Shown here in pieces: positions 1-13,062 of a stretch of DNA of 32,500 bases. Position 1 is the first letter of the stretch; every line of letters starts with the position of its first letter. A program made the position numbers and the translations under genes. Source of the DNA: Neocallimastix lanati (nom. inval.). Lineage: Eukaryota; Neocallimastigomycota; Neocallimastigomycetes; Neocallimastigales; Neocallimastigaceae. The DNA lies in the NCBI GenBank assembly GCA_016946835.1, contig JACVTC010000007.1, forward strand, positions 1,740,001-1,772,500, in the 5' to 3' direction. The notes beneath the pieces were generated by a model. The model saw nothing but the letters and a program-made list of their open reading frames with translations. It had not been told where the DNA came from and searched no databases.

Positions 1-217
1 CCTCTTTAAAACTTCGAGAGTTTTGCCTAAATTATTTGATTTTAAATGTTGTTCTGCTTTTAGTAAAATTGAGGCTTTTTCTTTTTGTAAATTATCAATT
101 TTTTCTTTTGAATTTTCTGAAAGATTTAATATTTCCTGAAGAACTTTTGGATTATTTTCAACAAGTATATTATACTACATATTTTTAATAAAAAGAATTC
201 ATTGAATTAATTATTAA

Positions 218-258
<41 letters not shown>

Positions 259-715
259 GAAAAAAAGAAAAAAAGAAAAATTAAAATATAATATTTAAAT
301 TGATGAAAATTTAGAAGGAATATAATTTTATAATTAGAGCAATAAATAATAATTAATTATATTTATAATTTATATATAGTCGAAAAAAAATTATTGTTAT
401 TTTATAGGTATAATTATTAATTTGAAATTTAAAATTAATATTAAACTAAGTATTATATTTTGTTTTTAATTATTTAAAATATATATATAATATAACATTA
501 TTTCATAGTTAATAATAATTTTTTTTTTTTTCTCTTTATTTATTTTTAAAACCTTATTCATAAATTTAAATAATTCATTATTATTATCTTACTTCTTTAT
601 TTAAATTTTCCTGTTCCTTTTTATTAATTTTTATTAATTTTGAAATGTTTTCTAAATTTTCTAAACTTGAAAGATTTTCATTAAAATATTCTTCAATTTT
701 CGACACGTCAACCAT
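1..715 (-). CDS. RINT1/TIP20-like vesicle-tethering protein, N-terminal part (partial, runs off the left edge)
   Basis: Two exons are visible. Exon 1 is 715-593, starting with ATG and the residues MVDVSKIEEYF, 41 codons long. The intron is 592-175 (GTAAGA...TAG). Exon 2 is 174-1, giving 58 further codons and leaving the window in frame. Both junctions are phase 0. The 99 residues seen are charged, Leu/Lys/Glu/Asn-rich and heptad-like, so a coiled coil is expected, with a short leader followed by two helical stretches around residues 5-60 and 65-99. The order (short acidic leader, 'SLENLE' stretch, 'NNPKVLQEI' stretch, helical hairpin) resembles the start of the RINT1/TIP20 family. That family is part of the Dsl1/NRZ complex, which tethers Golgi-derived vesicles at the ER. 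The match is by eye and covers only the N-terminus. Another tether (COG, exocyst or GARP subunit) or an unrelated coiled coil remains possible. The gene structure is firmer than the name. Confidence 0.55.
220..255. repeat. (AAT)n microsatellite inside the intron of the left-edge gene
   Basis: About twelve AAT units lie within the 418-nt intron, followed by an A-rich stretch (to about 283). No coding role is visible. Confidence 0.9.
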
Positions 716-889
716 TTTTGCTTATTATTTTAATTTGTAGCTTTTTAAATTTATTTTATTTTAAAAATTTATATTATTATTTTTATCCATTAAATTTAAA
801 TTTGAAAATAACATTGATGACAACAAATATAAAAATATATTAAATATAGATAGATTTAGTAAATATTATATATCAATATCAAAAAATAA

Positions 890-925
<36 letters not shown>

Positions 926-1875
926 TTAGTAAAGAACTATATTTTATGTTATATTTTATTATTATTTTAAATATATAATATAATTCTTTAATTTTATAAA
1001 AATTTATTGGAAGAAAGTTTATTGATTTTAACAAAATTACCTAATTTTTAACATTTATTTATATATTATAAATTAAATTAACTTTTTTGTTATAATTATT
1101 AATATAAACTCTTTCTATAGTTTTACTATTACTTTAATTAATAATTTAAATTATAATAAAATAAAGGAAATTGTAAAATTTATAAATTAAAAAAATTCAA
1201 CAAAACAAATTTACTTTAAAGTAAAATTAATAAATATTAATAAAAAATTAGAAAAAAATATATATATATATAAATTATAAATATTAATAGTTATGTGTAT
1301 TATAATTATATATTAGATAAATAATTAATATATGAATAATAAAAGATTTTGTACAACATTAATACTTTTTTCAATAATAATAAAAAATACTGAAAAAAAA
1401 TTTTTATTAAATTTTTAATCTATTTATTTTTACTTAATTATATATTATAATATAAAATTTTATTTTATATTTTCAATTTTATTTGCATCTTTTATTTTAT
1501 GTAATTAAATTTAATTTTATTTTTTATTTTTAAACTTTTATATAATTTCATTTTATATTTATTAATTATTTTATTTATATTTATTTTTATTTTAAATTTT
1601 ATTTTTATTTTTATTTTTATTTTTATTTTTATTTTTATTTCTATTTTCATTTTCGCTTTCATTTTTATTCTTTTTGATTAATATATTATTTTATAAATAA
1701 AATTTATTTTTTCTCTTGATAATGCTTTTATTCTATACTTTTCACATATAAAAATAATATAAATATTAATTGATTTTATGAACATTTACATAGATGATGA
1801 ATAAAATAAATATAAATAATTAAATAAATAAAAAAAAAAATAAATTAAGTATATATAAATTATTAATAAATAGTC
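716..1875. other. AT-rich intergenic region
   Basis: This lies upstream of the left-edge gene and downstream of the lipase gene. It holds an ATT run at about 890-926 and a run of TTTTTA-type hexamers at about 1560-1660. There is no open frame with normal composition on either strand, and no RNA gene was recognised. Confidence 0.7.
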
Positions 1876-3681
1876 TTAATAGTTATTCAAAGTAATATTT
1901 GTTTGTTTCGATATCCATAAATAATCAACCATGATTATTGATGCTAAATAATTAACCATTTTATTCATAAGTTCTTTTGTACGACTATCACATGGAAAAG
2001 ATTTACCGATAACTAAGCCATGAGTCATTAGTTGCAATATATAATTATAAGTTTGAAAATCAATTGTTAAGCGTCTAAATTTAATACTATTGATAGCTTT
2101 GGCTAATTTTAAGTTATATTGATTGTTATTTTCTTTATCAACATATACTGCTGATGGATCAATATTATTAAAATCAAATAAATTATTTTTAGTTCTACGA
2201 CTTTTTGATCTAATTTCATTAAGTTCATCAATCATCATTTTAATAGTACCATTAACATCCGGATCCTCTACTTTTTCAGTAGTTACATCTACTATATTTA
2301 AAGGATATTTTGGTTCAAATAATCTTTTTTGATAAAACGCATTCATTTCATCATTATCTTTTTCTTCAAACCCAGAATATGAAATTAATTTAACATCTTC
2401 TTTATAATCTGGAATAAGCCTTTTTTTTTCCTGTAAGTCTTGTTTTGGATCAATTATTGTTGCTAAAGCTGATACATACCTTACAAAACAATCGTTTCGT
2501 ATACAACCAACCAAAGTACGACATGGAAATTTTTCAAGTTTATTTAAAAATTCAGTATTATTTAATGCTTCGATACCATTAAAATCATTAATATATTGTT
2601 CATTATTTATTTTATTGTCAGTAGAAGATAGATCTTCATTTGATTTATTATGTTCACTAGTATTAGCATTACTATCTTTCCTTAGTAATAATCTTAAACC
2701 CAAACGACTCCCTGTTCGACTCTTACTATCTAATAAATTAATTTTTTGATTATTTTCTGATAGTACTGATTTGTCATTAATATTACTGCTATTGTTGCTA
2801 TTGTTGCTACTATTTCTCCATAGTACATTTCCTAAAAGTGAATTTTTGGGTATATTTAGTTCTCTACCTGTATCTCCAAATACTGTTGAAAATATTATTG
2901 ATTGAAAACTATTTGTAAGTTTAGATTTTAATTGTATATTGGTTTGTATATCTGGAATACAAGAACCTAGATGTGGAGTAGCCACACTAATATATGAACA
3001 TGGAATAATATTCTTTATATATGAATGTTTTTGCTTAATAAAATCTATAAATGATAAAGAATTATATATTTCTTCGTTTATGTCATTTATACTATTATCA
3101 TTACTTCCATTATTGTTAATGCTACTATTTTTATCATATAAAAGCTTTATAAAATAACGTAAAATTAAACCACCTAATGAATGTCCAAGAACAGAAATAT
3201 ATAAATTACAATGACAATTTTCATATAATATTTTTTTTTCATCTTTATTATATTTATTTTTTTTATTTTCATTTAATTTCTCTGTACTATTAGACTTTTC
3301 AAAATTAGAAATATTATTTTTATTTGTTTCACTATTGTAATACTTTTCTAATATTTTTTTCTCAAATGAAGGAAAAATTTCATTTTCTAAATTTTGTTTC
3401 GTTTCATTTAATAAATTTTTAGCTAAAATCTCTATATTAGAATGTGATTTTATATATGAATTACAATTAGAATTAATACAATATATTGTATTATCTATGT
3501 CACTATTATGATTACTATTTTTTTTTTCTTTTTTGCTGTCTTTTTTTTTATCGTCTTTTTTTTCATAACCAAATGCTATATTAAAAGATTTTTGAATTTT
3601 ACTATTTAATAATTCTAAATCATATTTAGAGCTATTTACTCCATGTGAAAGAATACATATGAATAAATTTTGTTTATTCAT
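1876..3681 (-). CDS. DUF676/ROG1-type serine lipase (alpha/beta hydrolase)
   Basis: This is one uninterrupted exon coding 601 residues. It carries the layout of the DUF676 (ROG1/FAM135) lipases. An N-terminal strand ends in the His-Gly oxyanion motif (residues 13-14, LSHGVN). The nucleophile elbow GHSLGG lies at 166-171 (Ser168), followed by ATPHLG at 234-239. An acidic candidate lies in the RND segment (Asp397) and a C-terminal His554 in THGLVIGK could complete the triad. Yeast members hydrolyse monoacylglycerol or other lipids; the substrate here is unknown. Low-complexity Lys/Asn/Ser inserts at about 41-155 and 290-375 lengthen the loops without breaking the frame. There is no signal peptide, so it is probably cytosolic or lipid-droplet associated. 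The start fits the family, because the first beta strand begins at residue 5. The class is secure; the exact orthologue is not. Confidence 0.85.
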   Translation of the reverse strand: MNKQNLFICILSHGVNSSKYDLELLNSKIQKSFNIAFGYEKKDDKKKDSKKEKKNSNHNSDIDNTIYCINSNCNSYIKSHSNIEILAKNLLNETKQNLENEIFPSFEKKILEKYYNSETNKNNISNFEKSNSTEKLNENKKNKYNKDEKKILYENCHCNLYISVLGHSLGGLILRYFIKLLYDKNSSINNNGSNDNSINDINEEIYNSLSFIDFIKQKHSYIKNIIPCSYISVATPHLGSCIPDIQTNIQLKSKLTNSFQSIIFSTVFGDTGRELNIPKNSLLGNVLWRNSSNNSNNSSNINDKSVLSENNQKINLLDSKSRTGSRLGLRLLLRKDSNANTSEHNKSNEDLSSTDNKINNEQYINDFNGIEALNNTEFLNKLEKFPCRTLVGCIRNDCFVRYVSALATIIDPKQDLQEKKRLIPDYKEDVKLISYSGFEEKDNDEMNAFYQKRLFEPKYPLNIVDVTTEKVEDPDVNGTIKMMIDELNEIRSKSRRTKNNLFDFNNIDPSAVYVDKENNNQYNLKLAKAINSIKFRRLTIDFQTYNYILQLMTHGLVIGKSFPCDSRTKELMNKMVNYLASIIMVDYLWISKQTNITLNNY

Positions 3682-5246
3682 TCTTTTAAATATTTAAAAT
3701 AATTAGTTCTATTGTTATATAAAATTTTCTTTATTATTTATTTATTTATTTTAAATTTTAAAATTATTTTAAATGATAAACTATTTAATATATTTTTTTC
3801 AAAAAAATAATAATAATATAAATCTTGAAGATTTTGTTTAAATTATATAAAGCCTTTTTTATTTATTTATGATAAAGTTATTAATATTTTAATATTGTTT
3901 TTTCAGATTTTATGAGATTAAATTGTATTTATATTGTTATGTGTCAAATAGTTTATTAGGGTTAGTTTCATATTTAACAATACTTTTTAATTCATGAAAT
4001 TTTAATTGTCAACTTTTTTTTCACTTATATATTTTTTATTTAAAATTTATTTCCTTGCATTATTTATTTTTATTATTTAAATAACTAGTTCATTTTTTTT
4101 ATTTTCAATTTTTAATTTTTATATTATATTTAATTTTATTTTATTTAGTTTTTTTTCCTTTGAGTTTATAATTATCAAAAAACAAAAACTTTATATATTT
4201 CTGAAAAATTAAAAATAAAAATTGATATACATAAATTTATATTTTTTAAAGTTTATTTTAATAAATTAAATGCTAAAAAAATAAGATAATAATTTTTTTT
4301 TTTAATTTTTTTAAAAAAAAATTAAAAAGTCTTTAAAGAATAATTAATTCATAATTATGAATTAACACATTGAAATATACTATTTTTTAAAATGTTATTT
4401 TAAAAGAATTTTATTTATTTTTTTTTTATGTAAAATCATTAAAATACTAATAAAATTATGTATAAATTTAATGTTATCTTTCTTGTTCATTCTTCCTATA
4501 TTTTGCATTATATATAAATTTAAAAAAATGAATAAAAACAAAATAATAATAATAATAAAAGACTCATTAATGGAATAATAAATTAAATTGATAGTCTCTT
4601 TTTTAAAATTAAAATTTTTAATAAAAAAAATCTTTAATTAATTTTATTAAAAAAAAAAATAAAATAAAGTTAAACCATCCACCATAATAAAATAAAATTT
4701 ATAGCATTTATTATAATACATTTCATATCAATTAAAATATATATAAATTTTAATTTTTTAATATTTATAAAATTTTTATATATTAAAAAATAAAAAAAAA
4801 TAAAAATAAAAATAAAATAAAAATAAAAAATAAAAATAAAAAAAATAAAAAATAAAAATAAAAAAAAATTAAAAAAAATTAAAAAAAAAAAAAAAATACT
4901 TTTAAATAAATATTTATATTTAATAACAAAATTAATAATAAATATTATATTATGCTTATTTAATTTTACTTTATTAAATAAAAAAATATTTTATAATAAT
5001 TAGTTCTGCTGTTGAATAATATTTTAATTATTTTCCACTCTTTTTTTTCTATATATATAAAATATATAATAATTTAAAATTTAAATTCAATATCAAAAAA
5101 GTAAAACAAATTGAATTTTAAAAAGTGAATGCATAAAAATTTTCAAAAGAATTATTTTGTCTTTATCAAAAAGTATTTAAAGTAAAAACAGTCAATAAAT
5201 TTTAATATAAATAAACACATTTATAGAATAAATAGTATTATTAAAT
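3682..5246. other. Shared upstream region of the lipase and CC2D1 genes
   Basis: This 1.56-kb stretch separates two genes transcribed away from each other, so it should hold both promoters. It is nearly all A/T, with A-rich tracts at about 4780-4896. There are no open frames of note. A single TTAGGGTTAG string occurs near 3957 and is not taken as telomeric. No specific promoter element could be supported. Confidence 0.6.
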
Positions 5247-5403
5247 ATGTTTGGAAGAAATAAAAAAAAGACAAAACAATCGGAATATGCTATGCCAAAT
5301 ATGAATAATTTTGGTGTAACTGATGCTGATATGAATGATAAAGATTTACTTGTAAATAATTATATATTTCTATTAACATTTATATATATTATAGCAAAAC
5401 ATT

Positions 5404-5467
<64 letters not shown>

Positions 5468-8400
5468 GAATTAATTAATATAATATTAAATTTTATATGT
5501 ACAATTATTAATACAAATTTTTTCACGTATATAAAAATTTATTAAAATATTATGTTTAGCGTGAATATCAAATGTTAATGAAGGAAGTTGGTGTAAAAGC
5601 TCCTCCAAAAAATAATATGTCATTAGAAGAGGAACTTGGAGTATTAGGAAATTTTGAAATGGACGAAAAGAATTTATTGTCAACCATTAATAATTCTGTA
5701 AATCGAAGTACAAATCTTACTAATAAAACTAATAATAACATGGATAATATTGATAATATTGATAATATTGATAATATTGAAATTGATGATGATGATTTAA
5801 ATGACCCTGATTTATTAGTAAATTTTATATAAAATATTTATTTTGAAATTTAAAAATTATTACACTCTTTATATATATATATATATATTAATAAAGAAAA
5901 ATATTTTTAATAAATATATATATAATATAATTAAATAATTTAAATATTAAATTAATAAAATTAATAGAAAGAATTAAATTTAATTACTGATGGTAAAGGA
6001 AATAGTATATTGAATAGCTCAGGAAATGAAGGTAATAATGATATTGCAGAATTAAAGGATATAATGAGAGGCGAAAATCTTGAAGAAGAAATTTTGGATC
6101 CTGAAGTAGCCCAACTAAATTTCAGCCAAAAGAAAATATCACCTGTACAATTAAATAATCCAAGTGGTCCAATTCCAAATATAAATGATATTGGTAATCT
6201 TAAAAATATTTATAATGAAAATATTGAGGTGGATGATTCAGAAAGTAATAAACTTTTACAGAGTATGGGTATTAATATTGGTGGAAATCAGTTACCACCA
6301 AAACCCAATAGAGTACAATCAGCTGTTTCACAAAACAATACTAGTAATAATGGTGGTATTTCATTTGAAGAAAAAATGAAATGTCAAGATTTAACTCGAT
6401 TAGAAAAATATATTGAAGAAGAACAAAAATTAGCTAATACCAAACTGAAACAAAGAGATATCGAAAGTGCTAAAAAAGCAATGGATAATATGAAAGCTTT
6501 AAAAGAAAGATTTGCACAGTTAAGTCTTGAAAAGAAAAAACAAACACCTGCTAGTAAGGGAAATAGTATTCATAACACACAACAGCAGTCAATAAATAAT
6601 AATAGAAATGATGAAAAAGATGAAGAAATAGATGAAACAAAAATTAATGGAAAAATAAAGGTTAATGGAAGTAATTTAGGTTTAAATGCTGATTTTGATA
6701 TCGATTTTGGAAATATTGATGATGTTGATATTGACGTGGATGATGAAGACTTAGATGATTATGAAGAAGAACTTCTTAAAACAATGAATAAAGCCCCAAT
6801 AAATGAACAAAGTACACCATCTAAACAACAATCTCAAAAGCCACAACAACCTGAAATAAATTTCCCAGAAATACCAATTATTAATAACAATATGAATAAT
6901 AATATGGGTAGTATGAATAATATGAATAATATGAGTAATAATAATATGAACAACATGAATAGCATTAATAACATGAATAATATGAATAGATTGAATAATA
7001 ATATGGGTAACATAAATAATATGAATAGTATGAATAACATGAATAAAATAAATAATAATATGGGTAATATGAATAATAATAATAATATGGGAAGAATGAA
7101 TAATATGAATAATATGAATAATAATATGAATAATAATAGCATGGGAAGAATGAATAATATTGATAATCAAATGAATAATATAGATAATGGAAATTCTTAC
7201 AATAATGATTCAATTAGTATGAATAATAGTATAATTAATTATGATATAAGTTTTGATGAGGCCAATAATACAATTATAAAAGATAATGTTAATAATGGAC
7301 CATCACCACCACAAATGCAAAAACCAAAACCACAAATGCAACCATCACAAAAAGAACCTTTATATGAAAAAATGAGTAAAGGAGAACTTTTGAAGATGTT
7401 ACATGAGCGTGAAAATGAATATAAAACAAATGCAGTTGTTTTAAACAGACAAGGTAAAAAACCAGAAGCATATACTTTTCTTAATAAATATAAATCTATT
7501 AAGGCTGCAATTGATGTGGTTAATTTAACTGGTAAATTACCAACTAATTTTGAAGTACCTGAAAGTCTTTCAAAATCTTCATCTAAATATAATTTGAATG
7601 GATCTTCTCATAGTTTAAATAGTAGTAGAAAGAATTCTCTTAATTCTCTAAAAACTTCAAAATTACCCAAAGGTCAAAATCAAAGCGTAGCAAATTCTAG
7701 AAGTTCTTCAAATCAATCTTTAAATAAAGCACCATTACCTATACATCCAAATTCGCCATTTAGTCTTCCAAATGTTAGAGGAACAGGAAAGCAATTTAAG
7801 AATGAAGCACAAGCTGAAAAATTTTATAATGAAATTGAAAGCAAAATAAATCAACAAATAGAGAAATGTAATACCGCCGTTAAAATTTATTATAGCAAAC
7901 AAAACAAGCAAGAAGCATTACGTCTTCATAAAATGAAAAAACTTTTAAATGAATCTGTAGAAAGTATTAAAATTTTGAAATCAAATGTTAATACTTTAGG
8001 TGATATGGAAATTCCAAACTTTATATATGAAAATGTTGATTATATCACTGAGAATATTAATGAAGATATTGGTATGTCAGAAATGGAAATTGAAATTGTA
8101 AAAGCTACTGGATTATATTCAAGAGAGGTTAAAAGTGGTTCATTTAACAGTTATGTTGTATGTAATTCACATTATCCAACGGACGAAAATGCAGAAGTTT
8201 TCCAAACAAAAATTGTTAGCGATACTAATAACCCAGGTAAATACACCAATAGAAAATATTAAAAATCATAAAAACCAATATTAATTGATTTTAATCAAAA
8301 AATATTTTATTATATTTTATTATATTATATTATATTAAATAATATTAATATAAATACAGAATTCAATTATAAAAAGAGAATTAAGATTGTTAGGGGTAAA

Positions 8401-8555
8401 CCTCTCTTAAGATTTATTGAAAGAAAAAAATTAGTATTCGAAATATTCCATGATAAAGGTTTCTTACGTAAAAATATTCCACTAGGAAAAGCTAATATAA
8501 AAATTGATCAATTGGCTACCAAAAGTGAACTTCATTTCTCGGTGAATGTATGCAT

Positions 8556-8618
<63 letters not shown>

Positions 8619-9763
8619 TCTATTTATTGATTTATTTATCTATTTATTGATTTATTGATTTATTGATTTATTTACATATATATGTATTTATCTTTTCATT
8701 TTTGAATAATATAAAAAAGTTGTGTGATTCAAATAATCCAAGAAAATTACTAGATGGTAAACTTGATGTTAATATCAAACTTCATATGCCATTAGCAGAA
8801 CATGAATTAGTAATAAAAACAGAAAAATGGGCTATTTTAGATATGACTGTCTCTTTACAACAACCACAACCACAACTTCAAGCAAATAAACCTTTACCAT
8901 CTATTCAAGTTCCACAAAAATCACCTGCAGCACCTGCTAGAGGATCATCATCAACAATACTTGGAAATAACAGTCAATCATTGAAATCCCCAGCTTCTTC
9001 AACACCTACAAATCAAACTTCTGTATCACCACAACATCTTTCTGCTAATATAAGACCTGGATCAATAAAGTCGACCCCTAGTTCCCCAGCAGTATCAGCT
9101 AAATCACCTGTTGCTAAATCACCATCTGTATTAGCAAATTCACCTGTACAAAAATCACCAGTATCACCATCTTCTTCTAAGGATAATGAAGAATTAGAAC
9201 AACTAATTGAACAATTTGAAAAGTATATTATATTATATTATAATAATAAATTTTAAATGCTTATCATCAATTAATTTTTTATATGAATATAATATATATA
9301 TTATTTTAGAATATAAGTACATTACTTTTTTTATTTTTTTATTTTTTTTATTTTTGTTTTATTTTTTTATTTTTTTATTTTTATTTTTATTTTTTTTTTT
9401 TTTTATTTTTATTTTTATTTTTATTTTTATTTTTATTTTTATTTTTATTTTTTTTTTTTTATTTTTTTAATTATCTTTAATAAATTTAAATAAAATTAAT
9501 ATGATTAATTATATTAATAAATAAATAATAAATAGTCCGTCAAATATAGTTTCTAATAATGTATTAGAAAATGAACAAAAGATAATACAACAACAAGTGG
9601 TAGAAGCCAAACTTAAAAAATTGCCAACTTACAACGAATTAAATGACAAATTACAAGCAATCACTATTCAAATTCAAATGCTTGTGACAAAAATCGAATC
9701 TGGTATACTTTCATTAGAAGGTGAATTAAATTTTATATATTATAAAATAATAATAATAATAAT

Positions 9764-9818
<55 letters not shown>

Positions 9819-10057
9819 TACAACTTCTTATTTTTGTATTCTTTGAGTTTTATTAATATAAAATGAATAAAATTTTATTATTTTAATATATATATTATTT
9901 AGATTATGTTAAACAACTTAATGAAGCAATTGTTAATACTAAAAAGATGGCCGCTAGTTTTAAAAAGTATGGAAGAATAGATTTAGCAAAGAAAGCCTTA
10001 ATTAGAATAAAAATAATGGAAAAAGAATTAGAAGAAGGAGATGAAGAAGATGAGTAA
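5247..10057 (+). CDS. CC2D1A: CC2D1/Lgd-family protein: DM14 repeats and C2 domain (ESCRT-III regulator)
   Basis: Seven exons: 5247-5351, 5560-5817, 5968-8236, 8360-8541, 8720-9222, 9536-9720 and 9903-10057. All junctions are GT/AG and phase-consistent, giving 1218 residues. The N-terminus MFGRNKKK is typical of Lgd/CC2D1. DM14-like helical hairpins lie at about 256-303, 585-640 and 730-793, and a last helical segment ends the protein (YGRIDLAKKALIRIKIMEKE). The C2 domain spans about 825-1010 and is split by two introns. It is followed by a Ser/Pro-rich linker with repeated KSPV-like sites. A Met/Asn-rich stretch fills about 429-532. Family members bind CHMP4/Snf7 through DM14 and limit ESCRT-III assembly in endosomal sorting; a DNA-binding role has also been reported in mammals. 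The intron-4 acceptor is AAG after an A run and least certain. The paralogue (CC2D1A or CC2D1B) cannot be separated. Confidence 0.88.
5409..5467. repeat. (TA)n tract fused to a T18 tract, CC2D1 intron 1
   Basis: About 21 TA units run straight into 18 T residues inside the 208-nt first intron. The same composite recurs at 17,977-18,039 and, on the other strand, at about 12,529-12,575. Confidence 0.9.
6889..7190 (+). repeat. Codon-level Asn/Met repeat within CC2D1 exon 3
   Basis: AAT and ATG codons alternate for about 100 codons (NNMNN-type units with occasional Gly, Ser and Arg). The reading frame stays open, so the tract is translated. It resembles Asn-rich prion-like regions. Long antisense open frames across it are artefacts of the repeat. 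Confidence 0.9.
8554..8672. repeat. (TTTA)n tetranucleotide repeat, CC2D1 intron 4
   Basis: About sixteen clean ATTT/TTTA units decay into TTGA/TCTA variants. They fill most of the 178-nt intron between the two C2-domain exons. Confidence 0.9.
9320..9475. repeat. T-rich (TTTTTA)n hexamer tract, CC2D1 intron 5
   Basis: The T-rich stretch contains a regular run of TTTTTA units at about 9405-9448. It lies inside the 313-nt intron 5 and accounts for a spurious Phe/Ile-rich open frame there. Confidence 0.85.
9748..9818. repeat. (ATA)n microsatellite, CC2D1 intron 6
   Basis: Over twenty ATA units with one TTA-type interruption occupy the centre of the 182-nt intron. The in-frame poly-Ile reading is not expected to be translated, because the flanking GTGAAT donor and TTTAG acceptor restore the conserved protein. 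Confidence 0.9.
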
Positions 10058-10388
10058 TAAATTTTTATAAAACTTTAAAAAATAAAAAAGAACTATATAT
10101 GCACAATGTTATAAATAATAATATATAATAGTAATTATATATATTATTGAAATAAAATTACATAATACGAAAATTAAATAATAATACTAATAGTCATAAT
10201 TATAATTTATAATAAACATTATTAATTAAATAATTAATATATTTAAAATATCATAATATAATTTAAATACCATATATAATAAATAAATAAATTAAAATAA
10301 AAAATAGAAAATAGAAAATAAATAAAAAGAATTAATAATAATAAAATTTATCAGCATTAAAGTATTATATAATTACTAAATATAATAT

Positions 10389-10433
<45 letters not shown>

Positions 10434-10818
10434 GAAATAATAAAAATAAATTTATAAAATTAAAGTTTACAAATAAATATAAATACTAAAAAGAGTATTC
10501 TTTTATTTAATTAGTTTTTTATTTATTATAAATAGGAAATATAAAATAGATATAATTTAATTTATATTTGTATTAATCTTTTCCCTATCATTATAGTAAC
10601 TTTATATTTTTATTTCTAAAATATAAAAATTTTTGCATAATATTTTTTATTTTTATTATTGTTATTTATTTTATATAAATATATGGAATTTTATAAATAA
10701 TGATATTCTAATAATTGAAATATTTAATAATGTAACAGAAATTAATATTACTTTCTATATTAATAATATTATTTTTTGTTCTAAACTTGGATTTGAATTA
10801 AAAATTGGTATATTAAAT
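10058..10818. other. Convergent 3' region between CC2D1 and PBDC1
   Basis: The two neighbouring genes end toward each other here, so this holds both 3' UTRs and termination regions. It includes an AAT run at about 10,391-10,432. A 71-codon plus-strand open frame starting at 10,633 is Ile/Phe/Asn-rich and overlaps the antisense of the last PBDC1 exon, so it is not called. Confidence 0.65.
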
Positions 10819-11370
10819 TTAATTCTTCTTACAATGTATATCATTTAAACCTTGTTTGTTACGAGCAATTTCAATAGCATAGAATTGAAGACGTGTGGCT
10901 ATTATGATTTTATTTTAAATATTTATATATAATATATATAAATCATTTTTATTATTATTTAATTTTATGTTGTGTTTCATTCATTTCAAATAAAAATAGT
11001 AAGAATTAAGAATTTATTAGCAATTTTATATATAAAAAAATAATAAAAGTTTATTATAAAGTTATTATAAAAAATTGAATAAAACATATTAATTGAGATA
11101 TATACCAAAAAGACCATTGTCTGGACCATATTCACCATCAACTCTCTTACGTAATAAAGTACCAAAGTTATGGTCTTCTACCTTGTTTTCAAGACCTCTA
11201 TGGAATTCTCTCCATTTGGCCTTGCTCTTTTCAGATTTAAAGTAATCTTCATCAATGTTTTTAATGTTGAAATTTGGGAAAGTAACAAGGAAAGCTTTTT
11301 TATATAAATTTATTTTTAATTATATATTGATATATATATTCTTATTTTATTATTATATTTATTTTAAATA

Positions 11371-11409
<39 letters not shown>

Positions 11410-11958
11410 ATATGTATGTATAATAATAATATAAATAAGTAATTACCAGCATAAATTTCATCATCACATCTATTATTAAAATTATAAAATTTGATATCAT
11501 TTTAATTAATAATTTTTATTATTATACTTTCCAATTATTATATATATTTAATTTATACATACGGTGTTAAACGTAATTTGGAACCTGGAATAGCAGTAAT
11601 TAAATTCCAATAAGTTTCAGCATGATGAGTAGCCTTGACTGCCCACTATTAAAATAATTAATTAATTATTATTTTTGTTAATTATAAATATAAAAGTAAA
11701 AATATTTTTATAATGAACATATTCAATGGCAATTACTTATTTTTATTATTATTTTTATCATCATTATTTTTGTTTTTATTATTATTACAAATATTTTATA
11801 ATAATAATAATAATTATTATAATTATAAAAAAATACATTTTCTAAATTAAATTATTATTTTATTTTTATATTTTTATTTAATATATGTTTACTTGTTTTT
11901 CAATTTCAGGAAGATTATCAGCATTCTCAGCATCAAAATTTTGTAAATTAGTGGCCAT
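10819..11958 (-). CDS. PBDC1: PBDC1 / Ypl225w family protein (eEF1A biogenesis chaperone)
   Basis: Five exons on the minus strand: 11958-11893, 11645-11563, 11469-11447, 11294-11106 and 10898-10819. They give 146 residues. Every junction is GT/AG and in phase. Family signatures appear in order. WAVKATHHAETYWNLI (residues 23-38) matches the 'WALK..HAE.Y.NLI' block, and LTPCDDEIY follows on a 23-nt micro-exon. The middle block contains K(A)KWREFH and the EDHNFGTLL segment. The last exon gives RLQFYAIEIARNKQGLN, a hallmark of the family. In yeast the orthologue (Ypl225w/Chp1) acts at the ribosome to help fold nascent eEF1A. From memory the yeast protein is about the same length, while animal PBDC1 carries a longer charged tail that is absent here. 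The name 'polysaccharide biosynthesis domain' is historical and not supported by function. Confidence 0.9.
11372..11408. repeat. A37 homopolymer, PBDC1 intron 3
   Basis: An unbroken run of 37 A residues on the plus strand (T37 in the transcript) lies between the 23-nt micro-exon and exon 4. It forms a long pyrimidine tract in the intron, though it lies about 80 nt upstream of the AAG acceptor at 11,296-11,295. Confidence 0.9.

Positions 11959-13062
<1,104 letters not shown>

Noticed and set aside
3957-3966. TTAGGGTTAG telomere-like string
   Set aside because: One and a half units only; no array, so chance.
6751-7213. Long antisense open frames of His/Ile, Leu/Phe or Tyr type
   Set aside because: They are shadows of the Asn/Met codon repeat of CC2D1 on the other strand.
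10633-10848. 71-codon plus-strand open frame
   Set aside because: AT-driven composition, and it overlaps the antisense of the last PBDC1 exon, which encodes a conserved block.
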